Assembly: GCA_003151215.1 (NCBI GenBank)
Contig: PLXB01000444.1
Span: 1-5,799 of the forward strand
Origin: Ignavibacteriota bacterium
GTDB taxonomy: Bacteria; Bacteroidota; Kapaibacteriia; Palsa-1295
Direction: 5' to 3'
DNA length: 5,799 bases
Part shown: positions 1-5,799 of the stretch, one piece after another
Position numbering within the stretch: position 1 is the stretch's first letter
Layout of the letters: every line of letters starts with the position of its first letter
Program-made: the position numbers and the translations under genes
The notes under the pieces: model-generated
Database searches by the model: none
Told to the model about the DNA's origin: nothing
The model's input: the letters and a program-made list of their open reading frames with translations, nothing else

Positions 1-639
1 TTCATATAATCCGAATAGCTCATGCAGGTTTTTTGTCGTCCAGTCCTTGACATGAAGCAAACCGGAGTATACTTTCTTCATCTTCATCGTAATGCTTGTG
101 AAGACGCCAAACATGCCGAAGCCGCTGATGGCACTATAAAATAATTCAGGGTCGCTGCCGGGAGTTACCGTTTTGATCTCGCCGCTTGGAAGCATAATAT
201 CAAAACTCAGAACGTGATCGCCGATAGGACCTGCATTAAAATTATTCTTCCCGTGTATATTCATTCCCAGGCATCCTCCAACCGTTGGGTACATCGTACC
301 CGAGACTACCGGAGGCCACCAGCCATCTTCGATGATGTATTGCCAAAGCTGCTCGATTGTCACGCCCGGTTCCATCGTGATGATGCCTGAATGCGGATCC
401 CAATTCAAAATCCGGTTCATCCGTGAAGTATCGAGGATAATATTCTCTGCTCCGAGCGACGCATCGCCATAGCTTCTGCCTGCACCCCTAAAAGTTATAC
501 TGCGATTCGAAGTGCGGGCTAAAACAAAAACTTCACGAAGCCCTTCTATTGTCGTAGGACGATACACATAACCATAGCTTGAAACTGCGCCACCCCAGCC
601 TTCGATCTTTTCGAGATGATCAATCGGAAGAACTGCCAT
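1..639 (-). CDS. DprE1-like FAD-dependent oxidase, N-terminal 213 residues (C-terminus beyond window)
   Basis: This is the N-terminal part of an FAD-binding oxidoreductase of the PCMH/VAO type; the frame is open to base 1. By family it would oxidise a hydroxyl of a sugar, probably lipid-linked, using bound FAD. Visible motifs are FRGAGRSYGD (about residues 50-59, the FAD pyrophosphate-binding loop), PTVGG (118-122) and IHGKN (128-132). These match in order and spacing the FAD-domain motifs of mycobacterial DprE1, where the His and Lys of HGKN lie at the active site (here H129 and K131). DprE1 is about 460 residues, so roughly 45% is present; the substrate domain and the region of the Cys targeted by benzothiazinones are outside. 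The ATG start is fixed by its one-base overlap with the stop of the upstream DprE2-like gene (TGATG); no good Shine-Dalgarno is visible, so coupled translation is likely. Family assignment is firm; the exact substrate is inference. Other PCMH oxidases acting on sugars or alcohols are the alternative. Confidence 0.85.
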   Translation of the reverse strand, partial: MAVLPIDHLEKIEGWGGAVSSYGYVYRPTTIEGLREVFVLARTSNRSITFRGAGRSYGDASLGAENIILDTSRMNRILNWDPHSGIITMEPGVTIEQLWQYIIEDGWWPPVVSGTMYPTVGGCLGMNIHGKNNFNAGPIGDHVLSFDIMLPSGEIKTVTPGSDPELFYSAISGFGMFGVFTSITMKMKKVYSGLLHVKDWTTKNLHELFGLYE

Positions 640-641
640 CA
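637..641 (-). other. TGATG stop/start overlap coupling the dehydrogenase and oxidase
   Basis: On the minus strand the TGA stop of the dehydrogenase (641-639) shares its A with the ATG of the oxidase (639-637). Such overlaps typically give translational re-initiation and matched amounts of two proteins. The stretch just upstream, within the end of the dehydrogenase gene, has no clear Shine-Dalgarno sequence, which fits re-initiation as the main way the second gene is translated. Confidence 0.85.
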
Positions 642-1409
642 AAAATTGAGCCTACGGAAAATAAATGATGGAAGCAAGTGTACGATGAAGCTTACCATGC
701 GCCATTTCCACGGCACATATTTTACCGTTACACCGCGTCGGGCGGCGCTGACGATTTCTTTCGCCGTATCTTCGGCGCCATAAAGCCACATTTTATTCGG
801 AGAATTTTTCGACATTGCTGTATCAATCACCCCTGGTTTGATCGTTACGACCTTTACGCCATGCTGCGATAGTCTGTTGCGAAGTGATTCGAGATAAGTA
901 CTCAGGGCCGCTTTTGAAGTCATATACGCCGGCATTCCGCGCCTGCCTCGTTCACCTGCTATGCTCGAAATTCCGACGATCGTCCCTTCTCCTGCATTCT
1001 GAAATCGCATCGCCGCTTCATTCAGCCATGCAAATGCGCCAAGAAGATTCGTCTCAATAATAGACTTATCTTTTTCGAAATTATATTCATCCTTCGCAAC
1101 GAAAGGCATGATGCCGGAATTATAGATAATAAGATCAAGTCCGCCAAGCTGCTTTGTGATTTCCTGAAAAAGAGCTGCGACTTCGGAGAAATGGGTGACG
1201 TCGTGGACGAAGGGGATGAACTTCGTTGTCGATTGCGGGTGGTCGATAGTTGATAGTCGGGTCGCTTCGCTGGCAACTCTTTCAAGCTCTTCGCGCCTTC
1301 TTGCAACAAGAGCCACCGATACTCCTTGCTTCGCGAGTTCATAAACCAGCGCTTCTCCGATTCCGCCGGACGCGCCGATAACAATTGCATGCTTCGGTTT
1401 CTTTGACAT
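639..1409 (-). CDS. Short-chain dehydrogenase/reductase, DprE2-like
   Basis: This is a complete classical SDR of 256 residues, the usual family length, with a Rossmann fold. The cofactor motif GASGGIG is at 12-18. The Arg run at 37-39 after strand beta-2 favours NADP(H). Other hallmarks are D70 (adenine contact), N97 in the NAG-like motif, active-site N121, S149, and Y162xxxK166, followed by KPG at 191-193. The AGERGRR stretch (151-157), the GV(K/R)V segment and a C-terminus ending in LPSFIFRRLNF resemble mycobacterial DprE2, which reduces the keto-sugar made by DprE1. The last 24 or so residues (233-256) are aromatic, hydrophobic and basic, consistent with membrane contact near a polyprenyl-linked substrate. 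The gene overlaps the DprE1-like oxidase by one base, strongly suggesting they act on one pathway. The ATG at 1409 has no Shine-Dalgarno; its leader is pyrimidine-rich. SDR membership is certain; the DprE2-like role is inferred from the tail and the neighbour. Confidence 0.9.
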   Translation of the reverse strand: MSKKPKHAIVIGASGGIGEALVYELAKQGVSVALVARRREELERVASEATRLSTIDHPQSTTKFIPFVHDVTHFSEVAALFQEITKQLGGLDLIIYNSGIMPFVAKDEYNFEKDKSIIETNLLGAFAWLNEAAMRFQNAGEGTIVGISSIAGERGRRGMPAYMTSKAALSTYLESLRNRLSQHGVKVVTIKPGVIDTAMSKNSPNKMWLYGAEDTAKEIVSAARRGVTVKYVPWKWRMVSFIVHLLPSFIFRRLNF

Positions 1410-1471
1410 TGGGCTTGTAAACAGCGAACGGAGGAAGGGGGTTGCGAAGGAAGAAGGCGGTTAATATTCCC

Positions 1472-1951
1472 CTAATTGCATATTTTCGTGAGTAACTTCT
1501 TCAGCGACGGCGTAACAGGAAACCAGGCAACCGGCCGTTCGATACTAAGTTTCAACCCCGAAACAGGTTTATCCCACTGATCATAGTACATCCATTGCCA
1601 TGTTTTATATCGCTTTCCTTTGCAATCCAATTCGATCTTAAAGGCTGCATAGCTATAAGGCGAATATAATGAATCTGGCATTACTTCATGCTCACGCCAG
1701 CTCACTTTATGCGTTGAAGAGATCGGCATTGCTCTTGTCCATACAAAAAGACGGGCATCGCTTGTTCGTTCTATTTTTGCCGTGTCATACTGCTGAATAT
1801 ATTTCGCCGGAGTGCCGTCCTTTGCCGTATCCATATCGGAGCGCACTGTATCATAAGCATTCCATTGATATTTGTTATCCTGAGCGGAAGAAGTGTTACA
1901 AATAAAAGCGAGGCTAATGGTGAGAAAAAACAGGAAACAGCCAAGTTTCAT
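1472..1951 (-). CDS. Small secreted protein, probably surface-adhesin protein E-like
   Basis: This 159-residue protein starts with a Sec signal peptide: a short basic start (K2), a hydrophobic core to about residue 18, then SSA with likely signal peptidase I cleavage before Q24. No lipobox is present (the residue before C18 is Ile). The mature part is Tyr- and Trp-rich, with no other membrane segment. Its pattern fits the small 'surface-adhesin protein E' family: YDTAKIER (55-62) followed by a VWT strand, then FKIELDC (104-110), GKRY, and a C-terminal WFPVTPSLKKLLTKIC (143-158). The mature protein has only two cysteines, C110 and C158, the positions expected for a disulfide in that family. 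The role is unknown; despite the family name, adhesion should not be assumed. It follows its own TAnnTTTG promoter and lies 62 bases upstream of the DprE2-like gene with no terminator between, so it may be co-transcribed. The gene is well supported; the family match is from memory of the motif pattern. Confidence 0.8.
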   Translation of the reverse strand: MKLGCFLFFLTISLAFICNTSSAQDNKYQWNAYDTVRSDMDTAKDGTPAKYIQQYDTAKIERTSDARLFVWTRAMPISSTHKVSWREHEVMPDSLYSPYSYAAFKIELDCKGKRYKTWQWMYYDQWDKPVSGLKLSIERPVAWFPVTPSLKKLLTKICN

Positions 1952-1977
1952 TTCGTTCGGGGTTGTAATTATTAATA

Positions 1978-1985
1978 CAAATATA
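1978..1985 (-). promoter_or_regulatory. Bacteroidota-type -7 promoter element (TAnnTTTG) for the left-hand unit
   Basis: The minus strand reads TATATTTG, a perfect match to the TAnnTTTG element used by the primary sigma factor of Bacteroidota. It lies 26 bases before the ATG of the secreted-protein gene, giving a predicted leader of about 20 bases. A matching -33 TTTG is not obvious: that position falls inside the upstream terminator hairpin. The site is AT-rich, so a chance match is possible, but its place directly after a terminator and before a gene is right. Confidence 0.55.
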
Positions 1986-1990
1986 CAATT

Positions 1991-2018
1991 AAAAAAGCCC
2001 GGTATACCGGGCTTTTTT
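1991..2018 (-). terminator. Perfectly palindromic intrinsic terminator after trxA
   Basis: The 28 bases form an exact palindrome: A6, then GCCCGG, a TATA loop, CCGGGC, then T6. The RNA would fold into a 6-base-pair GC-rich stem, extendable by A-U pairs, followed by a U tract, the form of a rho-independent terminator. It starts 22 bases after the trxA stop codon and so ends the dnaE-trxA unit. Being symmetric, it could also stop transcription from the plus strand, but no plus-strand gene is present here to use it. Confidence 0.92.
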
Positions 2019-2040
2019 TCTTTCGATGAATACTATAAAA

Positions 2041-2379
2041 TTAATTCAACTGTGCATTCAATTTCTCCACAAGCTTCTGCTTGCCGACGGCACCAATGAC
2101 CATATCGACCATTTTGCCGCCTTTGAAGATCATCAGTGTTGGAACGGAGCGGATTCCGAAATTCATCGAGATCTCCGGATTTTCATCGACATCGACTTTG
2201 CCGATCACTGCTCTTCCTGCATATTCCGTTGCCATCTCTTCGATGATGGGTGCGATCATACGGCACGGACCACACCATGTTGCTGTAAAATCTACTAAGA
2301 CCGGCTTATCGCTCTTAAGCACATCCTGATCAAACGTTGCGTCCGTTAAATGTAACGGCCCTGCTACCATTGTTGTCAT
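2041..2379 (-). CDS. trxA: Thioredoxin
   Basis: This is a complete 112-residue cytoplasmic thioredoxin, close to the 109 residues of the E. coli protein, and it has no signal peptide. It reduces protein disulfides and is itself recycled by thioredoxin reductase. The active site WCGPC is at 35-39, with redox cysteines C36 and C39. D30 matches the buried Asp near the active site, the cis-proline is P80 in SVPT, and KVDVDENPE (61-69) is the usual beta-3 region; GA at 96-97 sits in the typical C-terminal loop. The ATG at 2379 is preferred because AAAGGA lies 10 bases upstream; an in-frame ATG three codons later (Met4) is a possible alternative. The gene starts 34 bases after the dnaE stop and ends just before a strong terminator, so it is probably the last gene of a dnaE-trxA operon. 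This adjacency recurs in Bacteroidota. All key residues are intact. Confidence 0.97.
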   Translation of the reverse strand: MTTMVAGPLHLTDATFDQDVLKSDKPVLVDFTATWCGPCRMIAPIIEEMATEYAGRAVIGKVDVDENPEISMNFGIRSVPTLMIFKGGKMVDMVIGAVGKQKLVEKLNAQLN

Positions 2380-2389
2380 ACGTTTCTTT

Positions 2390-2395
2390 TCCTTT
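2390..2395 (-). promoter_or_regulatory. Shine-Dalgarno-like site of trxA
   Basis: The minus strand reads AAAGGA with a 10-base spacer before the ATG at 2379, in a purine-rich leader (GAAAGGAAAAGAAA). It is the only recognisable ribosome binding site among the genes whose starts are visible and it supports Met1 over Met4 as the start of thioredoxin. The spacing is slightly long. Confidence 0.5.
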
Positions 2396-2413
2396 CGTTG
2401 GGGTTCTTAAAAT

Positions 2414-5400
2414 TTAACTACAAAATAACAATCTGTTCTTGCCGAAATGCGCTTCGAAATCGGTGATGAAGCTATCATCGGCTGCCACGGAAAAACTTTC
2501 GGGAAGTTTATAGCGTCGCGGTGTAATATTCTCCTCACTTTCAACAGCGACATACGTCGTGCAATTCCCGTGATGTTTCGAGCACAATGCTTTCAATTCC
2601 TGCACCGTCTTTTCTATCTCATCGCGGCTCTGAAGTTTCAGGATCACACCCTTTGCGGTCTTCTTGCGAATGCCGCCGATCTCACTTGCTGTCGAGACGA
2701 CAATATTCGGAACATCGTTCACTCCGCCCTTGCGTACCTTGCCCTGAATGGCAATGGGCTGTTCGTCTATCACCAAGTGCTGATACTCGCGGTAGGCATC
2801 GCTCCAGAATACACAGTCGATCTTTCCGGAGAAATCCTCCAGGCTGACAATAGCAAATGCTTTGCCGTTGCGATCGAGCTTTCTTGTGATCCCGACTATA
2901 ACACCTATTACGAAAACGACGTCATTCTGTTTCATATCGGCAAGCTCTGAGATGCGATGCGATGCAAAACTCATCACATCGACTCTGAAGCGCTCAAGCG
3001 GATGACCGGAAACGTAAAAACCAAGTACAACCTTCTCGCGTGAGAGCATTTCTTTCTCGCTCCAAATCATCGGAGCTGAGGTCAGCGGCGGCTCTTTAAT
3101 AGCTCCCTTACTTGCCTCACCGCCGAAAAGGCTATCCTGTCCTGCATCCGATTTCGATGCCATTGAGCCATAAGACAAAGCATGTTCGACATTCGCGAAT
3201 AGATCGGAGCGGTACTGCCCCATTGTCATCCCCTCAGGTTTCGTCGAATCGAATGCTCCGGATTCGATCAGGCCTTCAACAGCTCGTTTGTTGACTAATC
3301 GAGTATCAAGCCTTCCGGTAAAATTATAGAGCGATTCAAAGGGCCCGTTTCTTTCGCGATCAGCGACAATTCCTTCCACGGCTTTTCCGCCGACATTTTT
3401 TATCGCTGCAAGCCCGAAGCGAATTCCCTCTTTCGTGCCGGTGAATTTTAGCTGGCTGGAATTGACATCAGGCGGCAAAGTCGGAATATCGAATTTCTTT
3501 GCTTCATCGATAAGCTGAACGATGTAATCGGTCGAGCCCATTTCATGCGTCATATTCGCGGCAAGAAATTCTGTCGTGTAATTGGCTTTCAGATAAGCAG
3601 TCTGATAGGCGATGATGGAATAGGCAAGGCTATGGGATTTATTAAATCCATAGCTTGCAAATTTTGCAAGCCTATCGAAAATTTCACGAGCAATCTTTTC
3701 GGGAATGGTATTGCTCATACAGCCTTCGATAAAAATGGCCTTCATCGCTTCCATCTTTACCATATCTTTCTTTCCCATCGCGCGGCGCATCTCATCGGCT
3801 TTTGCAAGCGAGAAGCCTGCCAGATCGCGTGCAACGCGCATTACCTGCTCCTGCACTACGATGACGCCATAGGTTTCTGCAAGAATGGGTTCAAGCAGAG
3901 GATGCAAATATTCTACTGCCTTTCGCCCATGCTTACGTTCGATGAATTCCGGAATGTATTCCATCGGACCGGGCCGATAGAGCGCATTCATGGAAGAAAG
4001 ATCTTCGATGTTCTCCGGCTTGAGCGCCCGCATATAATTCTGCATCGGAGGCGAATCAAACTGGAAGACGGCTATCGTATCGCCGCGACCAAAAAGCTCG
4101 TAGGTTTTTTTATCATCAAGCGGAATCTCATCAATATTAATTCTGATGCCGTGATTCTGTTCAATCAAATCAAGAGCTGTATCAATGATCGAAAGAGTCC
4201 GAAGTCCGAGAAAATCCATCTTCAGAAGTCCGACATCTTCGACATCCTTCATCGTGTACTGCGTAACAGCTTCTTCGACATTCGGTGCTTTATAGAGCGG
4301 AAGATAATTCGATATATCGCCTGGCGCTATCACCACTCCTGCTGCATGCTTCGATGCCGATCTTGCAAAGCCCTCGAGGATGACAGCATACTCCAACATC
4401 TTCTTCACTCGCTCATCCTGAGAATATTTTTTCAGAATGTCCTTCATCTCCGGAAGCTCCATGGCTTCTTTCAGCGGAGTGACGCGTCCCATGATGACGG
4501 GAATGGAATTTGTCAATTCGCCGATAATACTTAGCGGAACACCCATGACTCGACCGACATCCTTTAAAACCGCTCTTGCCGAAAGAGTCGAGAATGTTAT
4601 GATCTGCGCAACGGATTCCTTGCCGTATTTTTCACGAACGTATTCAATGACTTTCTCGCGTTTATCATCGGAGAAATCGATGTCTATATCGGGCATCGAT
4701 ACACGATCGGGATTTAGGAAGCGTTCGAAAAGCAGATTGTATTTGATCGGGTCAACATTCGTAATACCAAGAGCATAAGCAACGATGGAGCCCGCTGCAG
4801 AGCCGCGTCCCGGACCAACCGTCACACCCTGCTTCCTTGCTGCTGCGATGAAATCCTGTACGATAAGGAAGTACCCGGGATAACCCATCTTCTTGATAAC
4901 ATCAAGCTCGAAACGGGCTCTGTCTTTTACTTCTGCATCTATTAGTCTATACCGCTTATCAATTCCCTCCCAAGTTACCTTCTCTAAATAATCATCGAGT
5001 GTCTTGACTCCGGAGCCTTCGGGGATCGGAAAGCTGGGCAGTTTCAGTTCTTTGGAGATCGTCAGATTGCATCGCTCGGCAATTTCTAAAGTATTTTCAA
5101 TTGCACCTTCATATTCACCGAAAAGCTTTTTCATCTCCGCCGGAGTTCGGAAATAATATTCCGGTGTGCCGTATTTCAGCTTCAAGACATCGGGCGGTGA
5201 ATCTTTATCGGCATCCTTAATATACATCAGCACATTATGCGCTACGGCATGTTCGGGCTTTGCATAATGGACATCATTGGTGCAGATAAGTTTCAGGTTC
5301 ATCTCCTTGGCAAGCTTCGGAGCAAGTGCTAATACTTTCTGCTCTACTTCAAGATGATGATTCTGTATCTCGATATAAAAATCGGTATCGAAAATATCTT

Positions 5401-5799
5401 TATACTTTCCGGCTACTTCTTTTGCCTTGTCGTAATCGCCAGCAATGAGATAAGGCGAAATGACTCCTCCAGCGCAGGCTGACATTGCGATCAATCCGTC
5501 GCGATGCTCCTTTAAAAGTTCAAGATCAATACGCGGTTTGTAGTAGAAACCTTCCGTATGACCTTTGCTGACAAGCTTCATCAGATTGCGATACCCTGTT
5601 TCATCTTTAGCGAGGAGGATAAGATGATGATAGACCTTTCGCTTGCTGCCCGGATCGTTAATGGCTTCGCGGTCGTACCGCGACCCATCGGAAACAATAT
5701 ATATTTCGCAGCCGACGATGGGCTTAATCCCTTCTGCCTTTGCCGTCTTATAAAATTCATACGCTCCGAACATCACGCCATGATCGGTCAGCGCAACGG
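2414..5799 (-). CDS. dnaE: DNA polymerase III subunit alpha (DnaE), N-terminus beyond window
   Basis: This is the catalytic subunit of the replicative polymerase. About 1,128 residues are visible and the frame is open through the right edge; it reads VALTDHG before the GTG at 5776, so that GTG is internal and some 45 N-terminal residues are missing. Numbering from that GTG: the PHP domain spans about 1-240 with putative metal ligands E24, H50/H51, C101, D168 and H170. The palm/fingers carry GPGRGSAAGS (321-330) and the catalytic aspartates D363 and D365 in MPDIDIDF and D521 in MDFLGLR. RPGPM (601-605) and SYGFNKSHS (708-716) are conserved family motifs. A helix-hairpin-helix region follows at about 764-845, the beta-clamp motif QDSLF at 880-884, an OB fold at about 950-1035 and a C-terminal domain to 1120. 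There is no fused proofreading exonuclease, so this is DnaE rather than PolC, and there is no intein. trxA follows 34 bases downstream. Confidence 0.98.
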   Translation of the reverse strand, partial: VALTDHGVMFGAYEFYKTAKAEGIKPIVGCEIYIVSDGSRYDREAINDPGSKRKVYHHLILLAKDETGYRNLMKLVSKGHTEGFYYKPRIDLELLKEHRDGLIAMSACAGGVISPYLIAGDYDKAKEVAGKYKDIFDTDFYIEIQNHHLEVEQKVLALAPKLAKEMNLKLICTNDVHYAKPEHAVAHNVLMYIKDADKDSPPDVLKLKYGTPEYYFRTPAEMKKLFGEYEGAIENTLEIAERCNLTISKELKLPSFPIPEGSGVKTLDDYLEKVTWEGIDKRYRLIDAEVKDRARFELDVIKKMGYPGYFLIVQDFIAAARKQGVTVGPGRGSAAGSIVAYALGITNVDPIKYNLLFERFLNPDRVSMPDIDIDFSDDKREKVIEYVREKYGKESVAQIITFSTLSARAVLKDVGRVMGVPLSIIGELTNSIPVIMGRVTPLKEAMELPEMKDILKKYSQDERVKKMLEYAVILEGFARSASKHAAGVVIAPGDISNYLPLYKAPNVEEAVTQYTMKDVEDVGLLKMDFLGLRTLSIIDTALDLIEQNHGIRINIDEIPLDDKKTYELFGRGDTIAVFQFDSPPMQNYMRALKPENIEDLSSMNALYRPGPMEYIPEFIERKHGRKAVEYLHPLLEPILAETYGVIVVQEQVMRVARDLAGFSLAKADEMRRAMGKKDMVKMEAMKAIFIEGCMSNTIPEKIAREIFDRLAKFASYGFNKSHSLAYSIIAYQTAYLKANYTTEFLAANMTHEMGSTDYIVQLIDEAKKFDIPTLPPDVNSSQLKFTGTKEGIRFGLAAIKNVGGKAVEGIVADRERNGPFESLYNFTGRLDTRLVNKRAVEGLIESGAFDSTKPEGMTMGQYRSDLFANVEHALSYGSMASKSDAGQDSLFGGEASKGAIKEPPLTSAPMIWSEKEMLSREKVVLGFYVSGHPLERFRVDVMSFASHRISELADMKQNDVVFVIGVIVGITRKLDRNGKAFAIVSLEDFSGKIDCVFWSDAYREYQHLVIDEQPIAIQGKVRKGGVNDVPNIVVSTASEIGGIRKKTAKGVILKLQSRDEIEKTVQELKALCSKHHGNCTTYVAVESEENITPRRYKLPESFSVAADDSFITDFEAHFGKNRLLFCS

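Noticed and set aside
1022..1390. A second minus-strand frame of 122 codons inside the SDR gene
   Set aside because: It overlaps the SDR in another frame and is rich in Ser, Arg and Leu without motifs. The SDR frame carries every catalytic residue.
1410..1471. A terminator or promoter between the secreted protein and the SDR
   Set aside because: No hairpin with a T tract and no TAnnTTTG or -35/-10 pair could be seen; the gap is mainly pyrimidine-rich on the coding strand.
1506..1558. Lipoprotein signal in the secreted protein
   Set aside because: The only candidate cysteine near the signal end (C18) is preceded by Ile rather than Gly, Ala or Ser, and a standard signal peptidase I site follows at A23. 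The candidate actually maps near 1898-1900, and the region given here, at the other end of the gene, also holds no such motif.
1952..1960. Ribosome binding site before the secreted-protein start
   Set aside because: Only CGAACGAA precedes the ATG, which is too weak a match to list as a site.
2026..2329. Plus-strand frames across the thioredoxin gene
   Set aside because: They are antisense to a complete thioredoxin with all active-site residues, show no family resemblance, and one would start beside the trxA terminator with no supporting signals.
2447..2950. A 167-codon plus-strand frame at the end of dnaE
   Set aside because: It mirrors the OB-fold and C-terminal region of dnaE, which reads cleanly on the minus strand; no independent evidence for coding was seen.
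3545..4534. A 329-codon open frame on the plus strand inside dnaE
   Set aside because: It lies fully antisense to the most conserved polymerase core of dnaE. Its translation is rich in His, Cys, Arg and Ile without domain motifs, as expected of a shadow frame, and no ribosome site or promoter is evident.
5774..5776. GTG as the true start of dnaE
   Set aside because: The frame continues upstream to the window edge and reads VALTDHG, a conserved internal PHP segment, so the start lies outside the window.

Overview
The window holds five protein-coding genes, all on the minus strand, two of them cut by the window edges. Read in the direction of transcription (high to low coordinates) they are: the replicative DNA polymerase III alpha subunit dnaE (N-terminus beyond the right edge), thioredoxin trxA, a small secreted protein resembling the surface-adhesin protein E family, a short-chain dehydrogenase resembling DprE2, and the N-terminal half of an FAD-dependent oxidase resembling DprE1 (C-terminus beyond the left edge). 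No RNA genes, mobile elements, CRISPR arrays or plus-strand genes were found, and no stretch longer than 300 bases lacks a gene.

The organism is most likely a member of the Bacteroidota/Chlorobiota (FCB) group. This is inferred from several weak signals: a perfect TAnnTTTG promoter element, weak or absent Shine-Dalgarno sequences, a signal peptide ending in Ala-Gln, the dnaE-trxA adjacency seen in that group, and moderate GC content. Genus or species cannot be read from the window.

The layout suggests two transcription units. The right-hand unit is dnaE-trxA (34 bases apart), closed by a perfectly palindromic intrinsic terminator at 1991-2018. The left-hand unit starts at a TAnnTTTG element (1978-1985) a few bases past that terminator. 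It runs through the secreted protein, then after 62 bases the DprE2-like dehydrogenase, whose stop codon overlaps the start of the DprE1-like oxidase (TGATG).

The right-hand unit is core housekeeping. The more interesting part is the left-hand unit. In mycobacteria DprE1 and DprE2 together epimerise the 2'-hydroxyl of decaprenylphosphoryl-ribose to make the D-arabinofuranose donor. Here a similar oxidase/reductase pair lies in the reverse order, translationally coupled, in a probable Gram-negative lineage, next to an envelope protein. This points to a lipid-linked sugar epimerase used for cell-surface glycan synthesis, although the true substrate cannot be determined from this window.
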